A DNA stretch of 64,000 nucleotides from Roseiarcus sp963741845 (GCA_963741845.1 CAVUJV010000024.1:124001-188000); one strand, 5' to 3'. Counted from the stretch's first letter, positions 52,154 to 61,219 are shown. A program made the numbers and translations. Notes: generated from the letters alone by a model not told the origin.

Positions 52154-53353
52154 ATGCGATCCCGCTCTCTCCCGCTTCGATTCGCTCTCATGAGCCTGGC
52201 CTCGTTCACGGCCCTCGCCGTCGCGGCTCCCGCGAACGCGGCGGACAAGACGCTCAAAATCGGCTTCGTCGGCGTGACCAGCGGCCCCGCCGCTGCGTGG
52301 GGCACGTCGAACGTGCGCTCGATGGAGACGCTTGCCGACTGGTGGAACTCGCAGGGCGGCGTGAAGATCGGCGACGACACGTACAAGATCGACATCGTCA
52401 CGTTCGATGACCAGAAAGACCCGAAGCGCGCCATCGCCGGCATGGAGAAGATGGCGCAGGAAGGCATCCACTATGTTGTCGGGCCGAATGTCGATGACGG
52501 CGCCGCGGCGGTTCGCCCGGTCGCGGAGAAGGCGGGGATCATCTATTTCCCCTACGCCTTCCCGAAGGAGCTCTACAAGAAACCCGCCTCGAACGCGGTG
52601 CTCGGCATGGTCGCGAACTATCAGTCCGGACCAGCGATCTATAAGTATCTCAAGGACAATAAGGGCGTGAAGACGGTCGCTTTCGTCGCGGCCAACGAGT
52701 CCGATCCTCTCAGCCAGCGCGACGGCGGCGTCGAGGCCGCGAAGGCCCTCGGGCTTGACGTCGTAGCCGACAAGGACACCTATCAGAACGATACGCGCGA
52801 TTTCACGCCGGTCCTGACGCCGATCGTGAAACTGAAGCCCGATCTTCTCGTGCTTTCAGGCGTCGCGCCCGCCAACGCCCCGCTCCTCATCCGCTCGGCG
52901 CGCGAGCTCGGGTACAAGGGCCTCATCTCGACCGAAACCGCGCAGGACGCCAAGGTGCTCGAGGAAGGCGCAGGCGAACTCGCCAATGGCTTCATCTCGG
53001 TTGGCGGCGCCTCGACCCCGGAGATCCGGTCGAAGGCGATGGACGAATTCATCGCCCGCTACACCAAGAAGTTCGGCGAGTACAATGACGAGTTGAACAC
53101 CAAGGTCTATGCGCTTCAGTACATCATCGACACGCTGAAGGCCGACCCGAAGGCGATCACCGACGTCGGGGAATTCAAGAAGGAGATGGACACCTTCTCG
53201 GCGCCGAATCCCTATTTGAAGGACGAGTCCGCGAAGCTCCACTATGTCGGAACGACGTCCTTCGGACAGAAGCGTCAACTCGCGGTCCCGCTCGTCGTCA
53301 ACGAGTACAAGGACGGCAAGTTCCAGACCCTGTTCGTCGCCAACGTCGACTGA
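52154..53353 (+). CDS. Branched-chain/amide-type ABC transporter substrate-binding protein
   Basis: A type-1 periplasmic binding protein (Leu/Ile/Val-binding fold), 399 residues. Signal peptide MRSRSLPLRFALMSLASFTALAVAAPANA, then LKIGFVGVTSGPAAAWGTSNVRSMETLADWWN, GPNVDDGAAAVRPVAEKAGI, DLLVLSGVAPANAPLLIRSARELGYKG. The ATG at 52154 follows GGAGGAAA. Ligand unknown; the adjacent racemase suggests an amino acid, hydantoin or related amide. Confidence 0.92.
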   Translation: MRSRSLPLRFALMSLASFTALAVAAPANAADKTLKIGFVGVTSGPAAAWGTSNVRSMETLADWWNSQGGVKIGDDTYKIDIVTFDDQKDPKRAIAGMEKMAQEGIHYVVGPNVDDGAAAVRPVAEKAGIIYFPYAFPKELYKKPASNAVLGMVANYQSGPAIYKYLKDNKGVKTVAFVAANESDPLSQRDGGVEAAKALGLDVVADKDTYQNDTRDFTPVLTPIVKLKPDLLVLSGVAPANAPLLIRSARELGYKGLISTETAQDAKVLEEGAGELANGFISVGGASTPEIRSKAMDEFIARYTKKFGEYNDELNTKVYALQYIIDTLKADPKAITDVGEFKKEMDTFSAPNPYLKDESAKLHYVGTTSFGQKRQLAVPLVVNEYKDGKFQTLFVANVD

Positions 53354-53479
53354 CGCGGCTCGGTCGTCAACCGCGATCGGACACTCCGCGCTCCCTCTCT
53401 CATTCGCCGCGAGGGGGCGCGGACCGCGAAGGGGCGCCCGCATCGCGCGTGACGACGACCCAGACTGCCGGGGGCGTGC

Positions 53480-54346
53480 ATGGAACAGGTGATCGCCAAC
53501 GGGCTCTATCTCGGCGCACAATACGCGCTGATCGCGCTCGGGCTTACGCTGATCTTCGCGCTGATGAACGTGCTCAACTTTGCGCACGGTCAGATGTATG
53601 TGATCGGCGGCTTCGTCGTCTATCAGATCTATGGGCTCCTGCACTGGCCGTTCGTCGTCGCGCTCGCGGCCTCGGCTCTGACCCTTTTCATCCTGGGCGC
53701 GCTCATTGAGCGCTTCCTGTTCCGCACCGTGATCAAGCGGAGCGAGCGCGACGAAAGCACGATGCTGCTCGCGGCGGGCATCGCCTATTTCCTCGACGCG
53801 GCGATCCTGCTCCTTTTCGGCGAAAAGCAACGCGGCGTGCCGAAGATCGTCAATGGCATCTTCCTTTGGGACGACCTCATTATGCCATGGGACCGAATTC
53901 TCGTAGCGGGCCTCGCGATCCTGTTCATCGTCGCCTTCATCCTGATGATGCAATACACAAAGCCCGGCCGCGCGATGCGGGCGCTCGCGCAGGATCGTGT
54001 CGCCGCGCAGCTCATGGGCGTTCCGGTGCAGTTCTATTCGCTGCTCGGCTTTGCGCTCGGCGCGATGCTGGCGGGCCTCGTCGGCGGATTGCTCGTGACG
54101 ATCACCGGCGTCAATTCCGGCATTGGCGGCCCGATCTCGATCAAGGCCTTCATGATGGTGATGATCGGCGGCGCCGGCGTGGTTGGCGGCGCCATCGCGG
54201 GCGGTTTCATCCTCGGCATGCTCGAATCGGTCGGCCTCACCGTGCTGCATGCCTACGGTGACATCACCTATCTCGCGATCTTCGTCGCGCTTATGGTCTT
54301 CCTCGCCATCCGCCCGAATGGGCTGATGGGCAAGCCCTGGGGCTGA
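53480..54346 (+). CDS. livH: Branched-chain amino acid-type ABC permease LivH
   Basis: A 288-residue inner-membrane permease. MEQVIANGLYLGAQYALIALGLTLIFALMNVLNFAHGQMYVIGGF is the LivH start. Also GRAMRALAQDRVAAQLMGVP (EAA-like cytoplasmic loop) and ITGVNSGIGGPISIKAFMMVMIGGAGVVGGAIAGGFILG. It pairs with livM five bases downstream. Confidence 0.94.
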   Translation: MEQVIANGLYLGAQYALIALGLTLIFALMNVLNFAHGQMYVIGGFVVYQIYGLLHWPFVVALAASALTLFILGALIERFLFRTVIKRSERDESTMLLAAGIAYFLDAAILLLFGEKQRGVPKIVNGIFLWDDLIMPWDRILVAGLAILFIVAFILMMQYTKPGRAMRALAQDRVAAQLMGVPVQFYSLLGFALGAMLAGLVGGLLVTITGVNSGIGGPISIKAFMMVMIGGAGVVGGAIAGGFILGMLESVGLTVLHAYGDITYLAIFVALMVFLAIRPNGLMGKPWG

Positions 54347-54351
54347 CGTCT

Positions 54352-55335
54352 ATGGCGCGGACAAAGACCGGACTCCAGATCGCCGCGGCCGCCGTCTTTC
54401 TCGCCCTCGTTTTCGTTGCGATTCCCTGGGCCATCGCCGCCACCGGGCGCTCCGATCTCTATTACACGCTGAGCTCCGTCGCCCTGCTCTCGATCGCGAG
54501 CGCCGGCGTGTGGCTGACCTTCTACATCGGCCGCATCAACATCGGACAAGGCGCTTATGCGCTCGTCGGCGGCTATGCGTCGGCGGTCCTCGTCACGACT
54601 TACGGGCTTTCGTTCTGGCTGAGCCTGCCCGTCGCCGGTCTTTTCTGCGCACTGGTCAGCGTTCTCGTGGGACTGCCGATCCTCAGACTCCGCGGCGTCT
54701 ATTTCTCGATGGTGACGCTGGTCCTGACCGAGGTCGCGCGGCTCTCGGCTCTTGCGCTGCCGATCACCAATGGCGCGAAGGGCATCACCAACATCCCTCC
54801 GCCCGGGCCCATCGGCCTTTTCGGTCTGACGCTCGTGCCGAGCTTCGCCACGTTCAAGGAGCAAAACGAGGCCTTCTACTTCCTCTCCGTCGCGATGATG
54901 ACGCTCTGCTTCGCGGCGATGTGGCGCCTCGTGAACTCGCGCGTCGGCGCCCTCTTCGCAGCGCTCCGTCAGAACGAGGACCTTGCATCGTCGATGGGTC
55001 TGAATGTCCCTTTCCTGCGCATCCTCGCCTATGCGATCTCGTCCTTCCTCGGGGGCGTGGGCGGGGCGATTTTCGCGGCGATCGCGCAGTCGATCTATCC
55101 GTCGAGCTTCACCGTCAACGACAGCGTCAATTTCATGCTGAACTGCTTCCTCGGCGGTCTCGGCTATGTGTTCGGGCCGATGCTCGGCACGCTCGTGCTC
55201 TATTTCGGCTGGGACCTCCTCTTTCAGGCGGGCGAGTATCAGCTCCTCATCTATTCGGGCGTGATGATCCTGCTCATTGTGCTCCTGCCGAACGGGCTGC
55301 TCAGCCTCAGGCTGCCGCAGAAGCGCGAGGGCTGA
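54352..55335 (+). CDS. livM: Branched-chain amino acid-type ABC permease LivM
   Basis: A 327-residue permease with about nine membrane segments. The LivM landmarks are LTFYIGRINIGQGAYALVGGY, LPILRLRGVYFSMVTLVLTEVARL, the cytoplasmic loop RVGALFAALRQNEDLASSMGLNVPFLRILAYAISSFLGGVGGAIFA, and the C-terminal GVMILLIVLLPNGLLSLR. Start ATG at 54352. Confidence 0.94.
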   Translation: MARTKTGLQIAAAAVFLALVFVAIPWAIAATGRSDLYYTLSSVALLSIASAGVWLTFYIGRINIGQGAYALVGGYASAVLVTTYGLSFWLSLPVAGLFCALVSVLVGLPILRLRGVYFSMVTLVLTEVARLSALALPITNGAKGITNIPPPGPIGLFGLTLVPSFATFKEQNEAFYFLSVAMMTLCFAAMWRLVNSRVGALFAALRQNEDLASSMGLNVPFLRILAYAISSFLGGVGGAIFAAIAQSIYPSSFTVNDSVNFMLNCFLGGLGYVFGPMLGTLVLYFGWDLLFQAGEYQLLIYSGVMILLIVLLPNGLLSLRLPQKREG

Positions 55336-55338
55336 GCG

Positions 55339-56841
55339 ATGGCGCCGATCCTCGAAGTGCGAAACCTGACCCGGCGCTTCGGCGGACTTGTCGCGGTCAA
55401 CGACGTCTCGTTCGACGTTCAGCCGAACGAGATCCTGTCCGTCATCGGCCCGAACGGCGCCGGCAAGTCGACGATCTTCAAACTGATCTCGTCCTTCGTG
55501 CGGCCGACGAAGGGCGAGGTGCGCTTCAACGGCGAGGTGATCTCCGGCCTCAGGCCCCACATCGTCGCGCGGAAGGGCGTCGTGCGCACCTTCCAGGAGA
55601 CGACGATCTTCAAGGGTATGACGGCCCGCAACAGCGTCATCGTCGCGCACCACCTGCGTTCGCACGCCAGCCTCGCCGGCTTCTATCTCGGCACGACCCA
55701 GGCGCGGCGCGACGAGGAAGAGTTCGGGCGCTCCGCGGACGAGATCCTCGACTTTCTTGGCCTCGGCGGGGTCAAGAACGAGCTTGCAAGCAATCTGCCT
55801 CAGGGCCATCTGCGCGCGCTCGGCATCGCGATCGGACTCGCTGCCGATCCGAAAATCCTGCTGCTCGACGAGCCCTTCGCCGGCATGAACGCAGACGAAA
55901 CTTCGAAAGCCGTCGAGATGGTGCGCTCCGTGCGCGACCGCGGCGTGACGCTCCTGCTCGTCGAGCACGACATGCCGGCGGTGATGAAGATCTCGGATCG
56001 GATTGTCGTCATCAATTTCGGCGTCAAGATCGCCGAGGGAACGCCGGCGGAAATCCGCGCCAACGACAAGGTGATCGAAGCCTATCTCGGCGTCGAAGAC
56101 GAATTCGATCGGGCTCTAGCGATGACCATGCTCGCGATCGACAATGTGGAGCTCTACTACGACCACGTCTATGCGCTGAAGGGCGTGTCGCTCGAACTCA
56201 ACGAGGGCGAGACGGTCGCGCTGATCGGCGCCAACGGCGCGGGCAAGTCCTCGATCCTTCGCGCCATCACGGGCCTGCGAAAGATCCGCAAGGGCGCGAT
56301 CACTTTCGAGGGCCAGCGGATCGACGGGCTCGACCCGGCCGAAATCGTGAAGCGCGGCATCGCGATGGTCCCCGAGGGGCGCCGCGTCTTCCCGCTCATG
56401 AGCGTGCGCGACAATCTGATGATGGGCGCCTTTTCGCGCAGCGACGCCGCGGGCGTCCGCGCTTCGCTCGACGACGTGCTCGCCCGTTTCCCCCGCCTCA
56501 AGGACCGGCTCCGCCAGGCGGCCGGCACGATGAGCGGCGGCGAGCAACAGATGCTGGTGATCGGGCGGGCGCTGATGGCGAAGCCGAAGCTCCTCCTGCT
56601 CGACGAGCCCTCGCTAGGCGTCGCGCCGAAGATCGTGCAGGACATCGCCCGCTCCATCGTCGCCATCAACCGCGACGAGAAGGTAAGCGTGCTGCTCGTC
56701 GAGCAGAACTCGCGCATGGCGCTGCGCGTCTCCCATCGCGCCTATGCGCTCGCGACCGGATCCATCGCACTCTCCGGCCACTCCGCCGATCTCCTCATGG
56801 ACGAGCGCGTGCAGAAGCTCTATCTCGGCGGCGAACTCTGA
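55339..56841 (+). CDS. livG/livF: LivG-LivF ABC ATPases, fused in this sequence (probable frameshift artefact)
   Basis: One open frame of 500 residues with two ATPases. The first (LivG) has GPNGAGKST, QTFQETTIFKGMT-like RTFQET and LLLDEPFAGMNADE; the second (LivF) has GANGAGKSS, MSGGEQQMLVIGRALM and LLLDEPSLGVAPK. The join is EDEFDRALAMTMLAIDNVE. Removing one G of 56111-56113 turns it into EDEFDRL followed by TAG (56117-56119), with livF starting at ATG 56122 or 56128. That matches the usual two-gene layout and the window's other +1 errors, so a true fusion is unlikely. Confidence 0.9.
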   Translation: MAPILEVRNLTRRFGGLVAVNDVSFDVQPNEILSVIGPNGAGKSTIFKLISSFVRPTKGEVRFNGEVISGLRPHIVARKGVVRTFQETTIFKGMTARNSVIVAHHLRSHASLAGFYLGTTQARRDEEEFGRSADEILDFLGLGGVKNELASNLPQGHLRALGIAIGLAADPKILLLDEPFAGMNADETSKAVEMVRSVRDRGVTLLLVEHDMPAVMKISDRIVVINFGVKIAEGTPAEIRANDKVIEAYLGVEDEFDRALAMTMLAIDNVELYYDHVYALKGVSLELNEGETVALIGANGAGKSSILRAITGLRKIRKGAITFEGQRIDGLDPAEIVKRGIAMVPEGRRVFPLMSVRDNLMMGAFSRSDAAGVRASLDDVLARFPRLKDRLRQAAGTMSGGEQQMLVIGRALMAKPKLLLLDEPSLGVAPKIVQDIARSIVAINRDEKVSVLLVEQNSRMALRVSHRAYALATGSIALSGHSADLLMDERVQKLYLGGEL

Positions 56842-56852
56842 GGTCCCGGCTC

Positions 56853-57581
56853 GTGAAGATCTGCGTCATCAACCCGAACACGACCGCATCGATGACGGCG
56901 AAGATCGGCGAGGCCGCGAAGGCCGCCGCTTCGCCTGGCGTCGAGATCCGCGCGAGCAATCCGGAATTCGGGCCGCCTTCGATCGAGGGCTATTTCGACG
57001 AGGCTTTCGCCGTGCCGGGCCTGATCGCCGAGATGGGCAAGGCGCCCGACGCGGACGCATTCGTCATCGCCTGTTTCGACGACACCGGGCTCGAAGCGGC
57101 GCGCTCGTTTGCCGCTGCGCCCGTCGTCGGCATCGGCGAGGCGGCCTTTCACATGGCGAGCCTGATCGCCGAGAAGTTCAGCGTGGTGACCACGCTCGCC
57201 CGCTCCATCGCGCCCATCGAGAAGAACCTCGCGAAATACGGACTCATTTCCCGCTGCGCCCGCGTGCGCGCCTCGAACGTCGCGGTGCTCGCCCTCGAGG
57301 AGCCGGGATCGAACGCGCGAAAGACCATCGCGGCGGAGATCGCCCGCGCGCTGGACGAGGACGGCGCCGAGGCCATCGTGCTCGGCTGCGCGGGCATGAC
57401 CGATCTCGCGCGTGACCTCGAACGGCAGGCGGGGGTCCCGGTCCTCGACGGCGTCGCCTGCGCGGTCAGCCTCGCCGAGTCGATGGCGCGTCTCGGACTG
57501 AAGACCTCGAAGCGCAACACCTACGCCCCGCCGCTGGCGAAGGCCTATGCCGGCCTCTTCGCGCCCTTCTCGCCGCGTTAG
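56853..57581 (+). CDS. Aspartate/glutamate/hydantoin racemase family protein
   Basis: A cofactor-independent two-cysteine racemase (242 residues). KICVINPNTTASMTAKIG is the start, IACFDDTGLEAARS holds the first Cys and VLGCAGMTDLARDL the second. The family includes hydantoin racemase (HyuE) and allantoin racemase. It follows livF by 11 bases, so it is the last gene of the importer operon; an imported hydantoin-like or D/L amino acid is implied. GTG start at 56853. Confidence 0.88.
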   Translation: MKICVINPNTTASMTAKIGEAAKAAASPGVEIRASNPEFGPPSIEGYFDEAFAVPGLIAEMGKAPDADAFVIACFDDTGLEAARSFAAAPVVGIGEAAFHMASLIAEKFSVVTTLARSIAPIEKNLAKYGLISRCARVRASNVAVLALEEPGSNARKTIAAEIARALDEDGAEAIVLGCAGMTDLARDLERQAGVPVLDGVACAVSLAESMARLGLKTSKRNTYAPPLAKAYAGLFAPFSPR

Positions 57582-57777
57582 GTCGGCGGACGAATTTGGA
57601 GTCCGCGCCGCTTTCCGTGCTGAATTGGCAAGTGAAACGGCGCCATTCGGGCTCATAGCATTTCGGCGCCTGCGCGACCGTCCATCGCGCTTGAGGGTCT
57701 TTAAACGATCGCGCCTTTGTAGACGGCGCCGAGATCTGACCGCGGATGCAACAAGTCCATCCAAATCATGGATATAA

Positions 57778-57863
57778 TGGTGCGGACGGCGGGGGTCGAA
57801 CCCGCATGGCCATGGGCCGAGGGATTTTAAGTCCCTTGCGTCTACCGGTTTCGCCACGTCCGC
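57778..57863 (-). tRNA. tRNA-Leu (anticodon UAA)
   Basis: Minus-strand cloverleaf: acceptor GCGGACG / CGTCCGC, D-arm with GAAACCGGTAGAC, anticodon stem AGGGA-CTTAAAA-TCCCT giving anticodon TAA, a long class-II variable arm (CGGCCCATGGCCATG), T-arm GCGGGTTCGACCCCCGC, then A and an encoded CCA (57778-57780). The long variable arm is as expected for leucine. Confidence 0.95.
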
Positions 57864-57951
57864 GATTGGTCGCGACGCTTTCTCGCGCCTCCTGCGCGGA
57901 AAGGAAAGCGATGTCGACCGTTTTGTTTTTCCGGTCCGAACCCCGCTACGC

Positions 57952-58449
57952 CTAACTCCCGTCCTTGGCGATCGGCGGCTGGAAGGCGAGGCCCATGTCC
58001 CACGGGAAATAGATCCAGGTGTCCTGCGACACTTCGGTGATGAAGGTGTCGACCAGCGGCCGGCCGAGGGGCTTGGCGTAGACGGTGGCGAAATGGGCCT
58101 TGGGCAGCATCTCGCGCACGACCTTGGCGGTCGCGCCCGTGTCGACGAGGTCGTCGACGATCAGGATTTTCGCGCCCCCGTCGAGCTTCGCGATGTCCGG
58201 CGCGATGGTCTTGAGGACGTGAAGGCCGCCCTGGTTCTTGTAGTCGTGATAGGACGCGACGCAGACCGTCTCGATCACCCGGATTTCGAGCTCGCGCGCC
58301 ACGATCGCCGCCGGGACGAGGCCGCCGCGGGTGATCGCGACGATGGCGTCGAACGGACCCGCGGAGGCCAGGCGCCAGGCGAGCGCCCGCGCGTCGCGAT
58401 GAAACTGGTCCCACGATACGGGGAAGGCTTTGTCGCGCGGCGGGGACAT
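57952..58449 (-). CDS. gpt: Xanthine phosphoribosyltransferase
   Basis: Salvages xanthine/guanine to the nucleotides. The 165-residue protein reads KAFPVSWDQFHRDARALAWRL, IVAITRGGLVPAAIVARELEIR, and the PRPP loop ILIVDDLVDTGATAK, with C-terminal WIYFPWDMGLAFQPPIA. The ATG at 58449 was chosen. Located between the tRNA-Leu and the CinA-like gene on the minus strand. Confidence 0.93.
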   Translation of the reverse strand: MSPPRDKAFPVSWDQFHRDARALAWRLASAGPFDAIVAITRGGLVPAAIVARELEIRVIETVCVASYHDYKNQGGLHVLKTIAPDIAKLDGGAKILIVDDLVDTGATAKVVREMLPKAHFATVYAKPLGRPLVDTFITEVSQDTWIYFPWDMGLAFQPPIAKDGS

Positions 58450-58567
58450 GGCGGGTCGGCTCCCTCGAAAAATGAGGCTCGTCCTTAGCAAGGGCCGGGC
58501 CCGGGCGCGAGAAGGCTCCCCGGGCCGTCAACATATTTTCCCGCAGCCGCGAAACCCCCGTCGTCCC

Positions 58568-59320
58568 TCAAAGCGGCTTCGCGTCGCGCCCTATGCTCGC
58601 GAGCATGGCCTCGACCGCCGCCCTTGCGGCGGCGACGGCGGAATCGTCCTTGCCGCGCACCACGATCTGATTGGCGAAGCGGCCGTCCCTGAAGGAAGGG
58701 TAGGAGCCGATCGAGGTCTCCGGATGCGCGGCGGCGATCGCGGCGAGCGCGTCGCCGTAACGCCCTTCCGGCACCCCGCCGGCTTCGACCGTCTCCATCC
58801 GCATCGCGACGCCTGTTTTCATCGTCTTCACTGCGAAATCGAGCATGGTCTGCATGATCGAGGGGACGCCGGCCATCACATAGACGTTGCCGATCCGGAA
58901 ACCCGGCACGCGCGAGATCGGATTTTCGATGAGGTCGGCTCCCTGCGGCGTCCGCGCCATCCGGCGGCGGGCCGGCGTCAGATCCTCCGGGGAATAGCGT
59001 TCGAGCATGATCGCGAGGATCCGGGGGTCCTCGCCGACCGGGACGCCGAAGGCTCGCCCCACCGAGTCGGCGGTGATGTCGTCATGCGTCGGACCGATCC
59101 CGCCCGTCGTCAGAACGTAGTCGTAACGGGCCCTCAGCGCGTTCAGCGCGGCGACGATGTCCTCCTCGACGTCAGGCACGATCCGCGCCTCGCGGACGTC
59201 GATTCCGACCCGCGTCAGATATTCGGTGATGTAGCCAATGTTCTTGTCCTTCGTCCGGCCCGAGAGGATCTCGTCCCCGATCACCAGAATCGCCGCCGTG
59301 ACCGTTGTCGGTCCGCTCAT
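58568..59320 (-). CDS. CinA/MoaB-fold molybdopterin-binding domain protein
   Basis: A 250-residue protein with the MoCF_biosynth fold: AAILVIGDEILSGRTKDKNIGYITEYL, YDYVLTTGGIGPTHDDITADSVGRAFG, and GNVYVMAGVPSIMQTMLDF. It corresponds to the N-terminal (COG1058) half of CinA and lacks the C-terminal deamidase domain, as is common in alphaproteobacteria. Its true start is MSGPTTVTAAIL at 59320; the same frame stays open through a shifted PEP-CTERM gene upstream but that fusion is artefactual. Confidence 0.9.
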   Translation of the reverse strand: MSGPTTVTAAILVIGDEILSGRTKDKNIGYITEYLTRVGIDVREARIVPDVEEDIVAALNALRARYDYVLTTGGIGPTHDDITADSVGRAFGVPVGEDPRILAIMLERYSPEDLTPARRRMARTPQGADLIENPISRVPGFRIGNVYVMAGVPSIMQTMLDFAVKTMKTGVAMRMETVEAGGVPEGRYGDALAAIAAAHPETSIGSYPSFRDGRFANQIVVRGKDDSAVAAARAAVEAMLASIGRDAKPL

Positions 59321-59422
59321 GCCGGAAGTCTCCTCTGTGGCGCCCGGTTCGCGGGTCCGCCGCAAGCATAAGCGGGACGCGGACCGGGGCAAGCGCCATA
59401 GGGGCGGCGGGCGCGAACGAAA

Positions 59423-59453
59423 ATGGGCGGCGCCCCGGGGAGTCGCCGCCCAT
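59423..59453 (-). terminator. Rho-independent terminator after the PEP-CTERM gene
   Basis: 10-bp arms ATGGGCGGCG / CGCCGCCCAT around 11 bases, followed on the minus strand by TTTTCG. It starts 44 bases past the stop at 59497 and is the only hairpin noticed here with a T-run on the right side. Confidence 0.65.
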
Positions 59454-59496
59454 CCTTCACCTTTCGGCCGAGCCGCGAGGGCTCGCCCGGGAACGC

Positions 59497-60091
59497 TCAG
59501 GCCATCGCGATCGCGCCGCGCCGGCGGCGCATCCAGGCGCCAAGCCCGACGAAGCCGATGAGCATCATCGCCCAGGTCGTCGGCTCCGGCACGCCCGGCA
59601 TCGGGGGCGGCAGCGTGCCGCCGTCGACCGAGAGCGCGGATTTTCCGAGAGTCACGATACCATCCCTGGTCATTGACGTCGATGGCCATCTTGACGTGCA
59701 GGCCGGCGGTGATGTCGTCGAAGAAGTTGGCGCCGAGGACGAAGCTGTTGCCGTAAACCCATTGGTCGTTCAGCCCGGTAAGGTTGCCCAGCAGGACCCA
59801 CGAGCCGCTGTCCTCGGCATAGATGTTGTCGACCTCGCCGCAGCACGAGTCGATGTCGAATGCGCTGATGTTCAGGCTTGCGCTCGAAATGGTTCCACCG
59901 ATCGGATTGTGGAACCAGTCCCACCCGTCGCCAAAGCCCCGATAATAGGGGTAATCGTACTTCTGGGCGTCGGTGGGTACGAAATACCCGGTCGGAGCCT
60001 GGATTGTGTCGGTATATGCCGCAGCATTGGCGGCGCTAGCGGTGAATAATAAGCCGGCTCCACAAATTGAGGCCGTGAGTAATTTCTTCAT
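59497..60091 (-). pseudogene. PEPxxWA-CTERM sorting-domain protein, +1 frameshift before the anchor
   Basis: An exported protein with signal peptide MKKLLTASICGAGLLFTASAANAA and a beta-rich mature domain (SASLNISAFDIDSC, WVLLGNLTGLNDQWVYGNSFVLGANFFDDITAGL). At GWY the frame breaks. Dropping one base near 59657-59659 restores VTLGKSALSVDGGTLPPP and the sorting signal PGVPEPTTWAMMLIGFVGLGAWMRRRRG, a classic PEP-CTERM anchor. Exosortase/archaeosortase-type processing is inferred; none is in the window. GGGGAAG precedes the ATG at 60091. Uncorrected, the frame runs into the CinA-like gene. Confidence 0.85.
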
Positions 60092-60156
60092 TTGTACTTC
60101 CCCTTCGTATTTGTGCTTCCCCGGGGTCGCATCACAATCAACGTGATTACGCACGT

Positions 60157-60202
60157 TCACGAGTTCGTGAAGTGACGAATGCCAATTATCACGAAATCGT
60201 GA
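60157..60202. promoter_or_regulatory. Two identical TCACGA-NN-TCGTGA operator palindromes
   Basis: Copies at 60157-60170 (spacer GT) and 60189-60202 (spacer AA) have centres exactly 32 bases apart, three helical turns, in the divergent region between the PEP-CTERM gene and map. They lie about 70-110 bases upstream of the PEP-CTERM start. The spacing and identical arms indicate cooperative binding by an unknown dimeric regulator. Confidence 0.65.
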
Positions 60203-60385
60203 ACTGGGCAACAATGTTACCGAATCGGCCTTCCGATCTTCATCGGTGTCGGCGCGGCGCCGGACCCGCCGTGGGTGGCCAGCAAGCCTCGTCGCGCCGA
60301 GAGCGCGCTCGCGCCCGCCTTGTCTAATGGTTCCGCGCGACGCATATGTTCGACGACAGGGGCGGGAATCCGCAAAGGAACGCTG

Positions 60386-61219
60386 GTGACGACGACGACA
60401 ACCTATGTGCCCGCGGCGGACGTGGGCGCGCGCCGCAACGGCCAGATCCGGCTGCATGGACCGGAAGACTTCGAAGGGATGCGCAAGGCGGGCGCGCTGA
60501 CCGCCGAGGCGCTCGATCTGGTCGGGCCGATGGTGAAGCCCGGCGTGACGACGGGAGCGTTGGAGCGCTTCGTCTTCGAGTTCGCGCGCGATCACGACGC
60601 CTATCCGGCGTCGCTCAATTATCGCGGCTACCGCAAGGCGATCTGCACCTCGATCAACCATGTCGTGTGTCACGGCATTCCGGACGACAAGCCGCTGCGC
60701 GAAGGCGACATCCTCAATATCGACGTGACGCTGATCGTCGACGGCTGGCACGGCGATGCGAGCCGGATGTTCTCAGCGGGCGAGGCGCCGCGCCGCGCCC
60801 AGCGGCTCATGGACGTGACCTACGAGGCGCTGATGCGCGGCCTTGCGGTCATCAAGCCCGGCGCGACGACGGGCGACATCGGCCACGCCATCCAGACCTA
60901 TGCCGAAGGCGAGCGCTGCTCGGTGGTGCGGGACTTCTGCGGCCACGGGCTCGGCCGCCTCTTCCATGACGAGCCGAACATCCTGCATGTCGGCCGGAAG
61001 GGGGAGGGCATCGTGCTCAAGCCCGGCATGTTCTTCACCGTCGAGCCGATGATCAACCTCGGCGGCTATGGCGTGAAGATCCTGTCCGACGGCTGGACGG
61101 CCGTGACCCGCGACCGTTCGCTCTCCGCCCAGTACGAGCACACGGTCGGCGTGACCGAGACCGGCTGCGAGATTTTCACCCTCTCGCCGACCGGCGCGGA
61201 CCGCGCGCCCATCCGATGA
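60386..61219 (+). CDS. map: Methionine aminopeptidase, type I
   Basis: Removes the N-terminal Met from nascent proteins. In 277 residues: YPASLNYRGYRKAICTSINHVVCHGIP, metal ligands in LNIDVTLIVDGWHGDASRMF (two Asp), CGHGLGRLFHDEPN (His), FTVEPMI (Glu) and YEHTVGVTE (Glu). The GTG at 60386 follows AAAGGAA. A 20-residue Thr-rich N-terminus precedes the domain. The gene overlaps radC by four bases. Confidence 0.96.
   Translation: MTTTTTYVPAADVGARRNGQIRLHGPEDFEGMRKAGALTAEALDLVGPMVKPGVTTGALERFVFEFARDHDAYPASLNYRGYRKAICTSINHVVCHGIPDDKPLREGDILNIDVTLIVDGWHGDASRMFSAGEAPRRAQRLMDVTYEALMRGLAVIKPGATTGDIGHAIQTYAEGERCSVVRDFCGHGLGRLFHDEPNILHVGRKGEGIVLKPGMFFTVEPMINLGGYGVKILSDGWTAVTRDRSLSAQYEHTVGVTETGCEIFTLSPTGADRAPIR

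Noticed and set aside
57778..57863. tRNA-Leu as an attachment site for an integrated island
   Set aside because: No integrase gene nearby and no duplicated tRNA 3' end was noticed within the window.
58568..60751. A single 727-residue protein joining a PEP-CTERM domain to a CinA-like domain
   Set aside because: The join is caused by a +1 base near 59658. The real PEP-CTERM anchor and stop lie in the restored frame, and a terminator-like hairpin separates the genes.
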